A DNA stretch of 64,000 nucleotides from Scytonema millei VB511283 (GCF_000817735.3 NZ_JTJC03000001.1:186001-250000); one strand, 5' to 3'; positions 37,715-48,782 are shown, counted from the stretch's first letter. A program made the numbers and translations. Notes: generated by a model not told the origin, from the sequence alone.

Positions 37715-37828
37715 TTAGCCTTGACGTTGTTTGTGTTTCGGGTTAGAACAAATAACCATTACCCTACCTTTACGGCGGATAACGTTACACTTTTCACAAA
37801 TTCTTTTTACAGAAGCTCTAACTTTCAT
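37715..37828 (-). CDS. rpmJ: 50S ribosomal protein L36
   Basis: A 37-residue gene: ATG at 37828, TAA at 37715-37717. The protein starts [19 protein letters not shown] and ends HKQRQG. Cys11, Cys14, Cys27 and His32 form the zinc ribbon, so this is the zinc-binding L36 type. It lies between infA and rpsM, the standard position. Confidence 0.96.
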   Translation of the reverse strand: MKVRASVKRICEKCNVIRRKGRVMVICSNPKHKQRQG

Positions 37829-37938
37829 GGCTTTTACATTACAAACTCTATATTATAATACTACGATTGAATTTTCTGCAAGAATTTAACACTCATACTG
37901 AGTTTTCGGACTTGGATGTTGCTAAAAATTAACTTCAA

Positions 37939-38163
37939 TTATTTTTTGCGTAATCTATAGGTAATTCTACCTTTAGACAAATCGTATGGCGTGAGTTCGA
38001 CTTTCACGCGATCGCCAGGTAGAATCTTGATATAGTTACGGCGAATTTTGCCGGAAATATGGGCGAGTACGTTAAAGCCGTTGTCCAGATCGACGCGAAA
38101 CATAGCGTTAGGCAGCGATTCCGTCACCGTGCCTTCCATCTCAATTAAATCTTGTTTAGACAA
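37939..38163 (-). CDS. infA: Translation initiation factor IF-1
   Basis: 74 residues, an S1-like OB fold: '[29 protein letters not shown]' and '[36 protein letters not shown]'. IF-1 blocks the 30S A site during initiation. Located between adk and rpmJ. Confidence 0.97.
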   Translation of the reverse strand: MSKQDLIEMEGTVTESLPNAMFRVDLDNGFNVLAHISGKIRRNYIKILPGDRVKVELTPYDLSKGRITYRLRKK

Positions 38164-38253
38164 CTTGTTGATTCCTCAACTCTACTGGTTTTTTTGTGGA
38201 ATTAGCTCTAGCACTTTTGGACATATTTTTCCACTGTTAATATATCTTATCGA

Positions 38254-38328
38254 AAATAGGGAGCAGGGTGGCAGCGAGCAGGGAGCAGGGGAAAATAATA
38301 CCCACTACTCACTACTCACTCTTGAGTT
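38254..38328. repeat. STRR arrays between adk and infA
   Basis: GGGAGCA-type units (38260-38290, with variants GGCAGCG and GCGAGCA) and then ACTCACT/CTACTCA units (38300-38322) reach the adk stop. Confidence 0.8.
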
Positions 38329-38893
38329 AAGAATTAACTGCCGTTTGCAGATGAGCTGTAACCTGTTCCATAGACTGATTGCCATCGACTGAGACGAGTT
38401 GTTGGCGATCGCGGTAGAAATCAATTAAGGGCGAAGTTTCTTGGTGATAGACTTCCAAGCGACGGCGAATCACTTCTTCAGTGTCGTCAGCTCGTCCTTC
38501 TTTTTCTGCCCGTTTCAGCAGCCGATCCACAACGATCGCTTCTGGTACTTCTAGATTCACCACTCGCGTAGAACCTTGGTGAAGCTTTTGCAGCAGTTCG
38601 TCTAAAAATACTGCTTGGCTGAGTTTGCGGGGAAAACCATCGAGAATCCATCCTACTTGCGCGTCACTCTGCTGAAGGCGTTCGGCAACGAGATCGTTTA
38701 CTAGTTGGTCGGGGACGAGTTCGCCTCGGTCAGCATAGCCTTGAGCTTGAATTCCCAAAGGCGTGCGATCGCGCATAGCTTGGCGCAGAATATCACCAGT
38801 CGAGATGTGAGGAATCTGCCAGGAATTGGCAAGGTGTTTTGCTTGCGTGCCTTTACCTGCTCCTGGCGGTCCCAAAAAAATCAATCGCGGCAC
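38327..38893 (-). CDS. adk: Adenylate kinase
   Basis: 188 residues. P-loop '[19 protein letters not shown]' (4-22), AMP-site '[13 protein letters not shown]', '[14 protein letters not shown]' and the LID start '[22 protein letters not shown]', a short LID without zinc ligands. Start is GTG at 38893, whose first base is the last base of the secY stop (TAGTG), so the two are coupled. Interconverts ATP + AMP and 2 ADP. Confidence 0.97.
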   Translation of the reverse strand: MPRLIFLGPPGAGKGTQAKHLANSWQIPHISTGDILRQAMRDRTPLGIQAQGYADRGELVPDQLVNDLVAERLQQSDAQVGWILDGFPRKLSQAVFLDELLQKLHQGSTRVVNLEVPEAIVVDRLLKRAEKEGRADDTEEVIRRRLEVYHQETSPLIDFYRDRQQLVSVDGNQSMEQVTAHLQTAVNS

Positions 38894-40200
38894 TACTTCA
38901 CCATTCCTTCATAACGCTGGGAGATCACATAGGTCTGAATCTGTTTCGCCGTGTCGATTGCCACACCAACCAGAATCAACAGCGAAGTCGCTCCTAATCC
39001 TTGAAAGGTCGGTACTCTGGTGGCGCTTTCTACTGCTGTAGGAATAATTGCCACTGCGCCGAGAAAAACAGCTCCCAAAAATGTCAGCCGATTAAGCACC
39101 CGTTCGACGTATTCGCTCGTTGCTTTACCTGGTCTAATGCCTGGAATACTAGAACCCATCTTCTTCAAGTTCTGTGCCAAGTCAACCGGATTCACGATCA
39201 ACGTGGAGTAGAAATAACTGAAGAAAACAATCATTACGAAGTACACTAGGGCGTAGAGCCAAGGTGTAGAACCGCCAGGACTGATCGCATTGGAGATGTT
39301 AATCACATATTCGTTTTGAGTAAACCTAGCGAGTGAAGCTGGCAGAATTAGGACGGCAGAAGCAAAAATAATTGGCATTACACCGCCTTGATTCAACCGC
39401 AAAGGTAGATAGCTACTCCGCTCTAGATAAAGCTTGCGTCCTACTTGACGACGAGCTGAAATAATCGGAATGCGTCGCGTCCCTTCTTGAACGAAGACAA
39501 TCCCGACAATCATGACCAAAAATACGAGCAACAGAACGATGACTCGTCCGATGGTTTCCCTGCCTCCAGTCTGTGCCAGAGTAATGGTATCGCCTAAAGA
39601 TTTAGGTAGAGAGGCAACAATGTTGACAAAAATCAACAGCGATGCACCGTTACCGACACCTCGCTCCGTGATTAACTCTGATGCCCACATGACAAACATC
39701 GAACCAGCTGTGAGTGCGATCGCGGTTTCGATGACAAATACGGGTCCTGGGTTGAGGGCAAACGGTCTGATCCAAATTGCTGCAATAAACGTACTTTGCA
39801 GAATTGCCCAACCCAAAGCGACATAGCGAGTCACCTGCGAAATTTGTCTTCTGCCTGCCTCACCCTCATTTTTCTGTAAATTCTCTAAAGCTGGGATTGC
39901 AGCTGTCAGTAATTGGATTATGATCGAGGCATTAATGTATGGCAAAATCCCTAAGGCGAAAACCCCCAAAGTTGAAAGTCCGCCGCCGGAAAAGATGTCT
40001 AAAAAACCGATGACAGCACTATTATTTTGTACGCTTTGAGCGAACTGTTCGCGGTTGATTCCTGGTACAGGTAAAAATACACCCAAGCGAGCCAAAATTA
40101 ACATACCGATAGTGACAAGCAACCGTCCTCTCAGTCCGGCTGCTTGTGCCATCTGCATGAAAGTTTCTTGAGCTGTTGGGGCTTTATCTCGACTAATCAT
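38893..40200 (-). CDS. secY: Preprotein translocase subunit SecY
   Basis: 435 residues with ten hydrophobic helices; signatures '[33 protein letters not shown]' and '[33 protein letters not shown]'. Central pore of the Sec channel of plasma and thylakoid membranes. Located between rplO and adk, as in the spc operon of most bacteria. Its SecG partner is encoded at 24215. Confidence 0.97.
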   Translation of the reverse strand: MISRDKAPTAQETFMQMAQAAGLRGRLLVTIGMLILARLGVFLPVPGINREQFAQSVQNNSAVIGFLDIFSGGGLSTLGVFALGILPYINASIIIQLLTAAIPALENLQKNEGEAGRRQISQVTRYVALGWAILQSTFIAAIWIRPFALNPGPVFVIETAIALTAGSMFVMWASELITERGVGNGASLLIFVNIVASLPKSLGDTITLAQTGGRETIGRVIVLLLVFLVMIVGIVFVQEGTRRIPIISARRQVGRKLYLERSSYLPLRLNQGGVMPIIFASAVLILPASLARFTQNEYVINISNAISPGGSTPWLYALVYFVMIVFFSYFYSTLIVNPVDLAQNLKKMGSSIPGIRPGKATSEYVERVLNRLTFLGAVFLGAVAIIPTAVESATRVPTFQGLGATSLLILVGVAIDTAKQIQTYVISQRYEGMVK

Positions 40201-40263
40201 AAACGGCTACCTTTCTACTGCCATAGGCATCTTGCGTTAAATAACTTCAGTCAAAAACTTTAG

Positions 40264-40710
40264 CTACTTAACAACTTCACAACTCCCGCCAGCTGCTTCT
40301 ATCTTGCTTTTAGCTGATGCCGTAAAAGCTGCTGCTTTTACCTTGAGGGCAACGTTTAATTCCCCATCTCCCAAAATTTTGAGCGAACCTTTAGCGGCTT
40401 TAATTATTCCTGCCTCTTTTAATGAGGACAAGTTAACTTCCGTATCAGCAGGAAGTGAAGACAGCTTGCTTACATTCATCGTAATGTATTCTTTACGATT
40501 AATAATTGGAAAGCCTTTCAACTTAGGTAGACGGCGATACAAGGGCTGCTGACCGCCTTCAAATCCTGGTCTAGTGCCACCACCAGAACGGGAATTTTGT
40601 CCGCGCATCCCTTTACCAGCACTCGCGCCTTGTCCGGCAGAAACTCCCCGACCGAGACGACGAGCGCGTTTTTTTGAGCCTTTTTGGGGTCTAACGTCAG
40701 TTAGTCTCAT
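40264..40710 (-). CDS. rplO: 50S ribosomal protein L15
   Basis: 148 residues: '[44 protein letters not shown]' is the typical glycine/basic N-terminal extension, followed by '[18 protein letters not shown]'. A late-assembly 50S protein. Precedes secY. Confidence 0.96.
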   Translation of the reverse strand: MRLTDVRPQKGSKKRARRLGRGVSAGQGASAGKGMRGQNSRSGGGTRPGFEGGQQPLYRRLPKLKGFPIINRKEYITMNVSKLSSLPADTEVNLSSLKEAGIIKAAKGSLKILGDGELNVALKVKAAAFTASAKSKIEAAGGSCEVVK

Positions 40711-40721
40711 AACTTTTTTGT

Positions 40722-40765
40722 TAGTTGGTCATTGGTCATTGGTCATTGGTCATTGGTCATTTGTT
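40722..40765. repeat. STRR array between rpsE and rplO
   Basis: TGGTCAT heptamers, about five units (40727-40762), in the 68-base spacer. Confidence 0.88.
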
Positions 40766-40778
40766 TGACGCATGACGA

Positions 40779-41306
40779 TTAGACGATATAGAGCTTTTCT
40801 ACTGGAATGCTGCGTTCTTCTGCGACTTCGGCAAAAGTGCGGAGTGTAGCAAGGGCATTAACGGCAGCTCTGGCGTTGTTCAGGGGATTGTTGGAACCTA
40901 GCTGTTTGGCTAGAATATTCCGCACTCCTGCTAATTCCAGTACGGTTCTGACTGCACCGCCGGCAATTACGCCCGTTCCAGGTGCGGCTGGACGCATTAA
41001 TACTTTTGCTCCGCCACCAGTGCCATTAGTTGGATGGGGAATGGAGTTAGATTTGGTCAATGGGACATCAATGAGATGTTTTTTGCCATCTGCTACGCCT
41101 TTTTTCACAGCGCCGATTACATCTCCAGCTTTACCTACTCCGATCCCAACTTGACCGCGCTCGTTACCGACAGCGACAATGGCACGGAAGCTGAGTTTTT
41201 TTCCTCCCTTGACGACCTTACTCACCCGCCGGATTTGAATCACCCGCTCTTGAAAAGTCGTTTCTTTTTCTTTAGTTCGATTAGCTTTGCGACGACCTGT
41301 TGCCAT
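40779..41306 (-). CDS. rpsE: 30S ribosomal protein S5
   Basis: 175 residues: '[43 protein letters not shown]' (dsRNA-binding-like domain) and '[34 protein letters not shown]'. S5 controls decoding fidelity with S4. The ending '[13 protein letters not shown]' is usual in cyanobacteria. Confidence 0.97.
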   Translation of the reverse strand: MATGRRKANRTKEKETTFQERVIQIRRVSKVVKGGKKLSFRAIVAVGNERGQVGIGVGKAGDVIGAVKKGVADGKKHLIDVPLTKSNSIPHPTNGTGGGAKVLMRPAAPGTGVIAGGAVRTVLELAGVRNILAKQLGSNNPLNNARAAVNALATLRTFAEVAEERSIPVEKLYIV

Positions 41307-41319
41307 ATTGAGTGCCTCT

Positions 41320-41393
41320 AAAAATGTTAATTGCTAATTGTTAATCGTTTATTGTTAATTGCCATCAACTATTAACTATTAACCATTAACAAA
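41320..41393. repeat. STRR arrays between rplR and rpsE
   Basis: GTTAATTGCTAATT-type units (41325-41360) followed by their complementary type ATTAACTATTAACC (41370-41390), able to pair. Confidence 0.75.
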
Positions 41394-41753
41394 TTAAAAA
41401 TCTAATCCTGCTTCCCGTGCTGCGTCAGCTAGTGCTTTGACTCGACCGTGGTAGAGGTTTCCGCCTCGGTCAAAGACAACTTGTGATATGCCTTTAGCTT
41501 TAGCTCGTTGGGCAATTAATTTGCCAACTTCCACTGATGCTTCGCACGTTCCTTTAGATTCGAGGGATTTTAAATCTGGGTCTAAAGTAGAAGCAGCTAC
41601 CAAAGTATGATGTTGGGAATCGTCTATGACTTGAGCATAGATATGCTGATGAGAGCGAAACACTGCTAGGCGCGGGCGTTCCGTGCTGCCTACGATAACT
41701 TTTCTGATCCGACGATGCCGTTTTTCCCTGGATTCTCGACGACTGAGCTTCAT
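41394..41753 (-). CDS. rplR: 50S ribosomal protein L18
   Basis: 119 residues: '[32 protein letters not shown]' and the end '[28 protein letters not shown]' are diagnostic. L18 carries 5S rRNA into the central protuberance with L5. Two bases separate it from rplF. Confidence 0.97.
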   Translation of the reverse strand: MKLSRRESREKRHRRIRKVIVGSTERPRLAVFRSHQHIYAQVIDDSQHHTLVAASTLDPDLKSLESKGTCEASVEVGKLIAQRAKAKGISQVVFDRGGNLYHGRVKALADAAREAGLDF

Positions 41754-41755
41754 AA

Positions 41756-42295
41756 TTACTTCTTACCTGCCTTACCAGCTTTACGTCTGACGGCTTCTCC
41801 GGCGTAGCGAACGCCTTTACCTTTGTAGGGTTCTGGCGGGCGCTTGTCGCGAATCTGGGCGGCGACGTTGCCGACTAATTCTTTGTCAAAGCCGCTGACA
41901 ATAACGTTCGTGTTGTTTTCGACTGCGAGTTGAATACCTTCAGGTGGTTCGATTTGCACGGGATGGCTGTAGCCAAGACTGAGGACTAAGTTGCGTCCTT
42001 GAACTTGCGCTCGGTAGCCGACTCCCTGAATTTCCAACCGCTTTTGGAATCCTTGCGAAACTCCATCCACCATATTTGCCACTAGAGTGCGGGATAAACC
42101 GTGGAGTTGTCGCGAGAGGCGAGATTCATCGTGCCGTTTGACTAAAATTGTGTCTCCTTCCTGTTCCACCGTAACGGCACTAGGAAGGACGCGAGCGAGT
42201 TCCCCTTTAGGACCTTTGACGGCAACGTGGGAGCCGTTAATGGTGACGGTAACTTTGCTGGGGATGGTAATGGGACGTTTGCCGATTCGAGACAT
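41756..42295 (-). CDS. rplF: 50S ribosomal protein L6
   Basis: 179 residues from the ATG at 42295 ('[19 protein letters not shown]'), preferred over an ATG seven codons upstream because family members start here. The end '[32 protein letters not shown]' is typical. Binds near the sarcin-ricin loop. Confidence 0.97.
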   Translation of the reverse strand: MSRIGKRPITIPSKVTVTINGSHVAVKGPKGELARVLPSAVTVEQEGDTILVKRHDESRLSRQLHGLSRTLVANMVDGVSQGFQKRLEIQGVGYRAQVQGRNLVLSLGYSHPVQIEPPEGIQLAVENNTNVIVSGFDKELVGNVAAQIRDKRPPEPYKGKGVRYAGEAVRRKAGKAGKK

Positions 42296-42302
42296 GATTA
42301 AC

Positions 42303-42378
42303 TCCTTGTTTGTCATTGGTCATTGGTCATTGGTCATTGGTGAATAGAAATGACAAATAACAAATGACAAGTGACGAA
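42303..42378. repeat. STRR arrays between rpsH and rplF
   Basis: TGGTCAT heptamers (42314-42341) are followed by the complementary type AATGACAAATAACAAATGAC (42347-42368). The two can form a stem between the genes. Confidence 0.88.
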
Positions 42379-42379
42379 T

Positions 42380-42784
42380 TTACCAGATATAGCAGAGAAC
42401 TTCGCCACCTAGACCTTGACGGCGGGCTTCGCGATCGGTCATGATGCCGTGCGAGGTGGAGATGATAGCAATGCCAATACCACCTAATACTCGCGGTAAT
42501 TCTTTTCGGTTGGAGTAAACTCGCAGTCCTGGTCTGCTGACTCTTTTGAGTGCAGTGACAATCGGCTGGCGATTTTTACCCTTGTACTTGAGGGTAACTA
42601 CCAGATTGCGTTTTACCCCTTCTTGCGCTTCTTCTTCAAACTGGGCGATAAAACCTTCTTCTTGTAGGACTCTAGCAAGGTTGCGAGTCATTTTGGTAGA
42701 AGGGATTTTAGTTGTCTGATGCCGCGCCATATTAGCATTGCGGATGCGCGTCAGCATATCAGCAATTGTGTCGTTAGCCGCCAT
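42380..42784 (-). CDS. rpsH: 30S ribosomal protein S8
   Basis: 134 residues: '[29 protein letters not shown]' and the ending '[27 protein letters not shown]' are diagnostic. S8 binds 16S helix 21 early in assembly and in other bacteria represses the spc operon by binding its mRNA; no such site was identified here. Confidence 0.97.
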   Translation of the reverse strand: MAANDTIADMLTRIRNANMARHQTTKIPSTKMTRNLARVLQEEGFIAQFEEEAQEGVKRNLVVTLKYKGKNRQPIVTALKRVSRPGLRVYSNRKELPRVLGGIGIAIISTSHGIMTDREARRQGLGGEVLCYIW

Positions 42785-42802
42785 CGTTTCCTCTTGTAGA
42801 AT

Positions 42803-43351
42803 TTATTGATCTCGGAAGGGCATACCAAATGCTTTGAGTAAGGCACGACCTTCCTCGTCAGTATTGGCAGTAGTAATGATGGAAATATCCATGCCGCGAA
42901 TTTGGTCGATACTGTCGTATTCGACTTCGGGGAAAATTAGCTGTTCTCTTACGCCAAGGGTGTAGTTACCGCGTCCGTCGAAGCTTTTGGGACTGATGCC
43001 GCGAAAGTCACGAATCCGAGGCAAGGCAAGATTGACAAAGCGATCGAGGAAAGCGTACATGCGATCGCCCCGCAGAGTTACCATAATGCCTACTGGCATC
43101 CCCTGGCGAATTTTAAAGCCCGCGATCGCTTTTTTGGCTCGCGTGACTACGGGTTTTTGACCTGCGATCGTTGCTAGCTCAGCCAAAGACGATTCCATTG
43201 CTTTAGCGTTTTGTGCTGCTTCACCTAAACCTCGGTTTATAGTGATTTTCACTAGCTTGGGGACTTGATGGATGTTTTTGTATTGAAACTGTTCCACCAA
43301 TTGCGGCACTATTTTTTCTTGGTATATGCTTTTGAGTTTTGACGATGCCAT
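42803..43351 (-). CDS. rplE: 50S ribosomal protein L5
   Basis: 182 residues from the ATG at 43351 ('[45 protein letters not shown]'). An upstream ATG at 43393 would add 14 residues encoded largely by spacer. Ends '[19 protein letters not shown]'. Binds 5S rRNA and contacts P-site tRNA. Confidence 0.97.
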   Translation of the reverse strand: MASSKLKSIYQEKIVPQLVEQFQYKNIHQVPKLVKITINRGLGEAAQNAKAMESSLAELATIAGQKPVVTRAKKAIAGFKIRQGMPVGIMVTLRGDRMYAFLDRFVNLALPRIRDFRGISPKSFDGRGNYTLGVREQLIFPEVEYDSIDQIRGMDISIITTANTDEEGRALLKAFGMPFRDQ

Positions 43352-43387
43352 ATTCTTTCCTTGTTTACCCTGGTCTTGGTCAGGGGG

Positions 43388-43457
43388 TATCAATTTTTGA
43401 TTTTTGATTTTGGATTTTAGATTTAATCCAAAATCGGCAATCTAAAATCTAAAATTG
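43388..43457. repeat. Inverted repeat arrays between rplE and rplX
   Basis: TTTTGGATTTTAGATTTAAT (43408-43427) pairs with AATCTAAAATCTAAAATTG (43439-43457) and neighbouring AATCCAAAATC. A similar pair is found at 61905-61975 before cbiT. Confidence 0.8.
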
Positions 43458-43465
43458 TATGACAG

Positions 43466-43828
43466 TTATTTGTCGATGATTTCGCCTGTTTTTTTCAACA
43501 TTCGCACTTTTTTGCCTTCTTGGTTGAAGGTATAGCAAATTCGGCTAGCGACGTTTTGCTTGGTGGAATAGTGCATGACGTTGGAACTGTGGATGGGAAA
43601 TTCTAAGGTAACGATCCGACCCGACTCCCCTTCTTCTTTGGGCTTGACGTGCTTGGTTTTGACATTTACGCCTTTGATAATCACTTGGCTTTTTTCTGGA
43701 AGCGATCGCACAATTTCGCCGACTTTACCTTTATCTGCTCCAGAAATTACCTGTACCGTATCGCCAGTTTTGACGTGCATTTTGTGGCGAACTGGTTTAT
43801 TTTCTTTGGCTCCTTTTCTCTTTGCCAT
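43466..43828 (-). CDS. rplX: 50S ribosomal protein L24
   Basis: 120 residues with a KOW motif: '[44 protein letters not shown]'. L24 starts 50S assembly. Its start overlaps the rplN stop by one base. Confidence 0.96.
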   Translation of the reverse strand: MAKRKGAKENKPVRHKMHVKTGDTVQVISGADKGKVGEIVRSLPEKSQVIIKGVNVKTKHVKPKEEGESGRIVTLEFPIHSSNVMHYSTKQNVASRICYTFNQEGKKVRMLKKTGEIIDK

Positions 43829-44196
43829 TACAGCACCTCCGGCGCTAAAGAAACGATTTTGGTATAGTTTTTATCCCGTAGCTCTCTGGCTACAGGTCCA
43901 AATACCCGCGTTCCTCTGGGGTTACCATCTTGGTTGATAATCACGGCAGCATTGTCATCAAAACGAATGCTCATGCCGCTATCGCGCCGCAAACCTTTGC
44001 GGGTACGAACGATTACCGCTCGCACGACATCAGATTTTTTCACTCCCATATTGGGGATAGCATCTTTAACAACGGCGATAATTACATCGCCGACGTTCCC
44101 GTAACGACGATTACCAGCACCGAGGACGCGGATACACATTAATTTTCGCGCCCCACTATTGTCCGCGACGTTGAGGTAGGTTTGGGGTTGAATCAC
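43828..44196 (-). CDS. rplN: 50S ribosomal protein L14
   Basis: 122 residues: '[32 protein letters not shown]' and the end '[20 protein letters not shown]'. Forms bridge B8 and contacts L19. Overlaps rpsQ by four bases (ATGA-type coupling). Confidence 0.98.
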   Translation of the reverse strand: MIQPQTYLNVADNSGARKLMCIRVLGAGNRRYGNVGDVIIAVVKDAIPNMGVKKSDVVRAVIVRTRKGLRRDSGMSIRFDDNAAVIINQDGNPRGTRVFGPVARELRDKNYTKIVSLAPEVL

Positions 44197-44477
44197 TGTT
44201 GTTCTCCCGTTGTGGTAGTTGCAGCGATCGCGGTGGTGGGACTATCGAGAATCTCTATCACTTCCCAGCGTTTCGTACGGCTGAGAGGTCTAGTTTCGCG
44301 AATGCGGACGCGATCGCCCTCTTTACATTTATTCTCTTCGTCGTGAGCTTTGTAGCGCCGAGTACGCACGACAATTTTGGCGTACTTGGGATGAGGAGAG
44401 CGGTTTTCTACCGCGACTACCACAGTCTTTTGCATTTTGTCGCTCACGACTAAGCCAATTCTTTCTTTGACTGCCAT
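44193..44477 (-). CDS. rpsQ: 30S ribosomal protein S17
   Basis: 94 residues: '[47 protein letters not shown]' (OB fold) and '[20 protein letters not shown]'. A Thr/Ala-rich tail of about 15 residues follows the conserved core. Six bases after rpmC. Confidence 0.97.
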   Translation of the reverse strand: MAVKERIGLVVSDKMQKTVVVAVENRSPHPKYAKIVVRTRRYKAHDEENKCKEGDRVRIRETRPLSRTKRWEVIEILDSPTTAIAATTTTGEQQ

Positions 44478-44483
44478 CGTTAC

Positions 44484-44717
44484 TTACTCTTCTGTTGCGG
44501 GTTCGGCTGCATTTGTGTTTGCCACTTGGCGTTCGCGTTCCACCGTGAGCAATTGCCCTAACCGATGTTTGGCGTGCTTGATTTGGTGTGGCTTGTCTAA
44601 CTGGCGGGTTGCTTTTTGCAAGCGCAGACTAAACAATTGCTTTTTCACGGCAATAATTTCTGTAGCTAACTGTTCGTCAGTTAATTCTCTCGCTTCGGAA
44701 ATCTTAGGTAGGGGCAT
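44484..44717 (-). CDS. rpmC: 50S ribosomal protein L29
   Basis: 77 residues, two helices: 'LPKISEARELTDEQLATEIIAVKKQLFSLRLQKATRQLDKPHQIKHAKH'. L29 sits at the exit tunnel and is part of the trigger factor/SRP docking site. Between rplP and rpsQ. Confidence 0.96.
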   Translation of the reverse strand: MPLPKISEARELTDEQLATEIIAVKKQLFSLRLQKATRQLDKPHQIKHAKHRLGQLLTVERERQVANTNAAEPATEE

Positions 44718-44720
44718 GAC

Positions 44721-45140
44721 TTATACTTGCTCCTCCTCGCGCATAATAAACTTTGTTTGAATTGGTAGTTTGTGAGAAGCCAATCGCATTGCTTCGCGGG
44801 CAGTTGCTTCTGGCACACCAGCGATTTCAAATAAAATTCGTCCTGGCTTCACTACGGCTACCCAAAACTCAGGCGAACCTTTACCCGAACCCATACGGGT
44901 TTCAGCCGGACGCATGGTTACTGGTTTATCGGGGAAAATCCGAATCCAAATCTTCCCACCACGACGGATATAGCGAGTCATGGCACGACGGCTTGCCTCA
45001 ATTTGCCGAGAGGTAATCCAAGCTGGTTCTTGAGCTTGTAGGGCAAATTCACCAAAGTTGATGTTGCTACCTCTGGTGGCAAGTCCTTTCATTCGTCCGC
45101 GTTGTTGTTTGCGGAATTTTGTTCTTCTAGGGCTTAGCAT
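44721..45140 (-). CDS. rplP: 50S ribosomal protein L16
   Basis: 139 residues: '[36 protein letters not shown]' and '[25 protein letters not shown]'. L16 organises the A-site finger and peptidyl-transferase region. Three bases separate it from rpmC. Confidence 0.98.
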   Translation of the reverse strand: MLSPRRTKFRKQQRGRMKGLATRGSNINFGEFALQAQEPAWITSRQIEASRRAMTRYIRRGGKIWIRIFPDKPVTMRPAETRMGSGKGSPEFWVAVVKPGRILFEIAGVPEATAREAMRLASHKLPIQTKFIMREEEQV

Positions 45141-45202
45141 GGTTTGTCATTCGTCATTTGTCATTTGTCATTTGTCATTTGTCATTTGATGACGAATGAC
45201 AG
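45141..45202. repeat. STRR array with terminal inverted repeat between rplP and rpsC
   Basis: TCATTTG heptamers (about five units, 45154-45188). The ends TGTCATTCGTCA (45145-45156) and TGACGAATGACA (45190-45201) are exact complements, so the whole spacer can fold into a stem-loop. Confidence 0.9.
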
Positions 45203-45949
45203 TTAACCTTCGTTAGAACGGTCTTCAAACTGCTGCCGTCGGCGCTGCTGTTGACGGCGGCGGGGTTGATTGGTTCCAGGGGTAGGCTGTGGTTCTTGTC
45301 CAGGGATAATTTCTCCCTTAAACGCCCAAACCTTGATTCCTAAAATGCCGTAAATGGTTTTTGCGGTACAGTAGGCGTAGTCTATATCTGCCCGTAAGGT
45401 GTGTAATGGTACTCTACCTTCGCGCGTCCATTCGGTACGGGCAATTTCTGCGCCGTTGAGCCGACCGCCAACTTGAACTCTAATACCTTGAATGCCTGCT
45501 CTTTGAGCGCGTTGAATCGCTTGGCGTACTACGCGGCGGAAGGAGACGCGACGCTCTAACTGTTGCGCAATGTACTCAGCAATTAGAAAGGCATCGGCAT
45601 CAACTTGGGCGACTTCGACAACGTTAATCCGAATTTGGCGTTGGCTGCCCAGAAGCTCTTGAAGTCCGTTACGCAAGGCTTCAATCCCAGCTCCACCACG
45701 ACCGACGACTACACCAGGGCGAGCAGTGCGTAACTCTAGCTCAATTTGATCTGCTTTGCGCTCGATCCGAACTTCAGCAATTCCGGCATTATTGGCAGCA
45801 TAACGTCCTAGCTTCTGCTCGATGTATTGCCTTAGTTTATAGTCTTCTTGAAGAATTTCTGGATATCGCTGTGGCTCGGCAAACCAACGAGAGTGGTGTT
45901 CTTTGGTAACGCCGAGGCGAAAACCGACTGGATGAATTTTTTGTCCCAT
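45203..45949 (-). CDS. rpsC: 30S ribosomal protein S3
   Basis: 248 residues: '[33 protein letters not shown]', KH domain '[17 protein letters not shown]' and 'GVKVWIFKGE'-like '[16 protein letters not shown]'. The tail is Gln/Arg-rich ([13 protein letters not shown]). S3 is part of the mRNA entry helicase of the 30S. Confidence 0.97.
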   Translation of the reverse strand: MGQKIHPVGFRLGVTKEHHSRWFAEPQRYPEILQEDYKLRQYIEQKLGRYAANNAGIAEVRIERKADQIELELRTARPGVVVGRGGAGIEALRNGLQELLGSQRQIRINVVEVAQVDADAFLIAEYIAQQLERRVSFRRVVRQAIQRAQRAGIQGIRVQVGGRLNGAEIARTEWTREGRVPLHTLRADIDYAYCTAKTIYGILGIKVWAFKGEIIPGQEPQPTPGTNQPRRRQQQRRRQQFEDRSNEG

Positions 45950-46054
45950 AGTTGAGGGGTAAGGGGTAAGGGGTAAGGGGTAAGGGGTAAGAGGCGAGAG
46001 GCAAGAGGTTTTTCCCCTCAGCTCCCTCAGCTTCCTCAGCTCCCCCAGCTCTCT
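45950..46054. repeat. STRR arrays between rpsC and rplV
   Basis: GGGGTAA heptamers (45956-45990), AGGCGAG/AGGCAAG units, then CTCAGCTCC and CCCAGCTCT units (46018-46045). Confidence 0.9.
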
Positions 46055-46411
46055 TTATTGAGCTGCTACGGCGATCGTGATGTGACAGGTCGGCTTGCGA
46101 ATCTGATACGCTCGCCCTTGCGCTCTCGGACGGAAGCGCTTCAGCACTGGTCCTTGGTCGGCATAGGCTTGGGTAATTTTTAGCTCGGATGGTTCTAATC
46201 CAGCGTTGTGTTCGGCATTAGCAACGGCAGAACGCAGCACTTTCAACACTGGTTCGCAGGCACGGTAAGGCATGAACTCTAGAATAATTAATGCTTCCCG
46301 ATACGAGCGCCCCCGAATTTGGTCGAGAACGCGCCGCACTTTAAAAGGAGACATGCGAATGTAACGGGCGATCGCTTTGATTTCTTGTGTATTAGTTGTG
46401 TTTGTAGCCAT
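46055..46411 (-). CDS. rplV: 50S ribosomal protein L22
   Basis: 118 residues from the ATG at 46411: '[41 protein letters not shown]', tunnel-loop region '[27 protein letters not shown]'. An ATG four codons upstream is also possible. The extended hairpin lines the exit tunnel. Confidence 0.97.
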   Translation of the reverse strand: MATNTTNTQEIKAIARYIRMSPFKVRRVLDQIRGRSYREALIILEFMPYRACEPVLKVLRSAVANAEHNAGLEPSELKITQAYADQGPVLKRFRPRAQGRAYQIRKPTCHITIAVAAQ

Positions 46412-46424
46412 AACTTTCTCCATT

Positions 46425-46484
46425 TAGCTGTTAGCAATTAGCTATTAACTTCTTTTAGTGCTGATAGCTAATTGCTAATCGCTC
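46425..46484. repeat. Inverted repeat between rplV and rpsS
   Basis: AGCTGTTAGCAATTAGCTATTAAC (46427-46450) is largely complementary to GCTGATAGCTAATTGCTAATC (46460-46480), giving a possible stem in the spacer. Confidence 0.65.
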
Positions 46485-46485
46485 G

Positions 46486-46764
46486 TTATCTGCCAGCTTT
46501 TTTGTCACTTTTGGCGTGACCGCGAAAGGTACGGGTGGGAGCAAATTCACCTAATTTATGTCCTACCATTTGTTCGGAAACATAGATGGGAACGTGCTGT
46601 CTGCCGTTGTGAACTGCGATCGTGTGACCGACCATCTGTGGCAGAATTGTCGATGCCCGCGACCAAGTTTTGATGACCTGTTTCTCACCTCGTGAATTCA
46701 GCTTTTCAATTTTGCTGAGTAGGCTATCGGCAATGAAAGGACCTTTTTTTAAAGAACGACCCAT
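46486..46764 (-). CDS. rpsS: 30S ribosomal protein S19
   Basis: 92 residues: '[23 protein letters not shown]' and '[26 protein letters not shown]' are diagnostic. S19 is on the 30S head with S13. Located between rplB and rplV. Confidence 0.98.
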   Translation of the reverse strand: MGRSLKKGPFIADSLLSKIEKLNSRGEKQVIKTWSRASTILPQMVGHTIAVHNGRQHVPIYVSEQMVGHKLGEFAPTRTFRGHAKSDKKAGR

Positions 46765-46767
46765 AGT

Positions 46768-46885
46768 TTTATGTGGTTGGTAATTGGTAGCTGGTAGTTG
46801 GTAATTGGTGAGTTAGGCAAGAGGCGAGAGGCGAGAGGCAAATTTTGACTTTTGACTTCCCATTACCTATTACCCATTACCCAAA
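46768..46885. repeat. STRR arrays between rplB and rpsS
   Basis: GGTAATT/GGTAGTT/GGTAGCT heptamers (46778-46808), AGGCGAG units (46815-46840), then ATTACCC/ATTACCT units (46862-46882). The first and last sets are complementary. Confidence 0.88.
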
Positions 46886-46886
46886 T

Positions 46887-47750
46887 TTAGCTTTCGCGAC
46901 CGCCACGTCCGCGCTTGGAGGATTTACGACGGCGACGGACGATTAAAGCAGAACTTGGTTTTTTCCGCTTACGAGTCTTCATACCTAATGCTGGCTTACC
47001 CCAAGGGGTGACTGGACCCGATCTACCAATGGGCGCTCTACCTTCACCACCACCGTGTGGGTGATCGACGGGGTTCATAACGCTACCCCGAACGTGGGGC
47101 TTTTTACCTTTCCAACGGGTGCGACCAGCTTTTCCTGCGCTGAGGTTTCTCGCGTCGGTATTACCAACTTGTCCAATGGTGGCGTAGCATTCACGACGAA
47201 TCATGCGGACTTCGCCGGAAGGGAGCTTGAGAGAGACGTAATTGCCTTCTTTGGCTACCACTTGGGCGCTAGCACCAGCAGCACGAACAATTTGTCCACC
47301 GCGTCCTGGGGTCAGTTCGACGTTGTGAACTGTTGTACCAAGGGGGATGTTAGCTAAAGGTAATGCATTCCCGTCTTCAATCGGCGCATTTACCCCAGCG
47401 GTTACGACTGTTCCTACTTTCAAGCCGTTTGGCTGAAGAATGTAACGCTTTTCTCCATCTTGGTAGAAAAGCAGGGCAATTCTAGCGTTCCGATTGGGAT
47501 CGTATTCGATCGCTGCTACCTTAGCTGGAATGTTGCGCTTGTCACGTTTGAAATCGATGATGCGGTAGAGTTGCTTATGTCCGCCACCGCGAAAACGAGA
47601 AGTGATGACACCGCGATTGTTCCGTCCTTTAGGATTGTGAACGTACTTTACCAGCGACTTTTCTGGTTCGCTTTTGGTAATTTCAGCAAAATCAGAAACA
47701 ATCCGTTGGCGCGTGCTAGGGGTGTATGGTCTATAAGAACGAGTACCCAT
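46887..47750 (-). CDS. rplB: 50S ribosomal protein L2
   Basis: 287 residues: '[25 protein letters not shown]', '[23 protein letters not shown]' and the active-centre loop '[22 protein letters not shown]'. L2 is essential for subunit joining and peptidyl transfer. The C-terminus is Arg/Lys-rich. Confidence 0.98.
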   Translation of the reverse strand: MGTRSYRPYTPSTRQRIVSDFAEITKSEPEKSLVKYVHNPKGRNNRGVITSRFRGGGHKQLYRIIDFKRDKRNIPAKVAAIEYDPNRNARIALLFYQDGEKRYILQPNGLKVGTVVTAGVNAPIEDGNALPLANIPLGTTVHNVELTPGRGGQIVRAAGASAQVVAKEGNYVSLKLPSGEVRMIRRECYATIGQVGNTDARNLSAGKAGRTRWKGKKPHVRGSVMNPVDHPHGGGEGRAPIGRSGPVTPWGKPALGMKTRKRKKPSSALIVRRRRKSSKRGRGGRES

Positions 47751-47754
47751 AATT

Positions 47755-47836
47755 TTTTTCCTTAGTCATTTGTCATTTGTCATTTGTCATTTGTCATTTG
47801 TCATTTGTGGCAATAACGAATGACGAATAACGGATG
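47755..47836. repeat. STRR arrays between rplW and rplB
   Basis: Six TCATTTG heptamers (47765-47808), then the complementary type AATAACGAATGACGAATAAC (47812-47831). Confidence 0.9.
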
Positions 47837-47842
47837 ACCAGC

Positions 47843-48157
47843 TTAAACATCTGGGAAGAGAACTTGTCTGATCTTGTCTTCATCCCCAGGTGCTATGGTA
47901 ACGATCGCTCGCTTGTACTGGGGTTTAAAGCCAACAAACCTACCTACCCGCTTCTTTCTTCGAGGTTTGAGCAGGGTATTGACTTGTATGACTTTAACTT
48001 CAAATAAGTCTTCGATCGCGGCTTTAATTTGCGGTTTGCTAGCTTGAGGAGTCACGTCAAATGTATATTTGTTTTGCTCCATCAACCGCGTGGCTTTTTC
48101 AGTCAAAATTGGACGGCGGACGAGATCGGGTAACTGGCGGGGGTCGATCTTAAGCAC
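47843..48157 (-). CDS. rplW: 50S ribosomal protein L23
   Basis: 104 residues: '[60 protein letters not shown]' is typical. L23 docks trigger factor at the tunnel exit. Overlaps the end of rplD by eight bases. Confidence 0.97.
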   Translation of the reverse strand: MLKIDPRQLPDLVRRPILTEKATRLMEQNKYTFDVTPQASKPQIKAAIEDLFEVKVIQVNTLLKPRRKKRVGRFVGFKPQYKRAIVTIAPGDEDKIRQVLFPDV

Positions 48158-48782
48158 TGTAGACCTCCTGAATCATGTTAAGGGCGGATGATGTAGCAAC
48201 AATCTTGTCGGCGTTGAGGATGTCGTAGACGTTTAATTCATCGGCTGAAATTAAAGTCAGCTTGTTAATATTACGGGCTGACAAATAGACGTTTTCCGTT
48301 TCTTCAGCGACAATTAATAGGACTTTTGTGCCTGGTTCTATTCCCCAACGCGCGATCGCTGCTGTCATTTCTTTTGTTTTCGGCTGCGAGATCTGCTCGG
48401 CAAAGTCTTCTACTACAACCATGTCATCGGCTCTACTTGCAAAAGCCGTGCGCAATGCTAGCAGTTCTTCTTTGCGGTTCATCTTGAGGTTGTACGTTCT
48501 CGGTTTGGGTCCGAAAGTGACACCACCACCACGCCAGAGGGGCGAACGGATCGAACCAGCACGGGCGCGTCCGGTTCCTTTTTGTCGCCAAGGTTTGCGA
48601 CCACCACCTCGTACTTCTGCACGGGTTTTGGTGCTTGCCGTTCCTTGACGGGCATTTGTTAATTGTTTAACTAGGGCGCGGTGAACGACATGAGAAGCGC
48701 TTGTTTCTTTTGCCACTTTCAATTCAAGCGTCGCCTGTCCGACTGCTTCACCCTGCCAATTTTTGACTACACACTCAACCAT
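48150..48782 (-). CDS. rplD: 50S ribosomal protein L4
   Basis: 210 residues: '[23 protein letters not shown]' and the tunnel loop '[35 protein letters not shown]'. L4 lines the exit tunnel; in E. coli it also represses its operon, but no such leader was identified here. Confidence 0.97.
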   Translation of the reverse strand: MVECVVKNWQGEAVGQATLELKVAKETSASHVVHRALVKQLTNARQGTASTKTRAEVRGGGRKPWRQKGTGRARAGSIRSPLWRGGGVTFGPKPRTYNLKMNRKEELLALRTAFASRADDMVVVEDFAEQISQPKTKEMTAAIARWGIEPGTKVLLIVAEETENVYLSARNINKLTLISADELNVYDILNADKIVATSSALNMIQEVYSA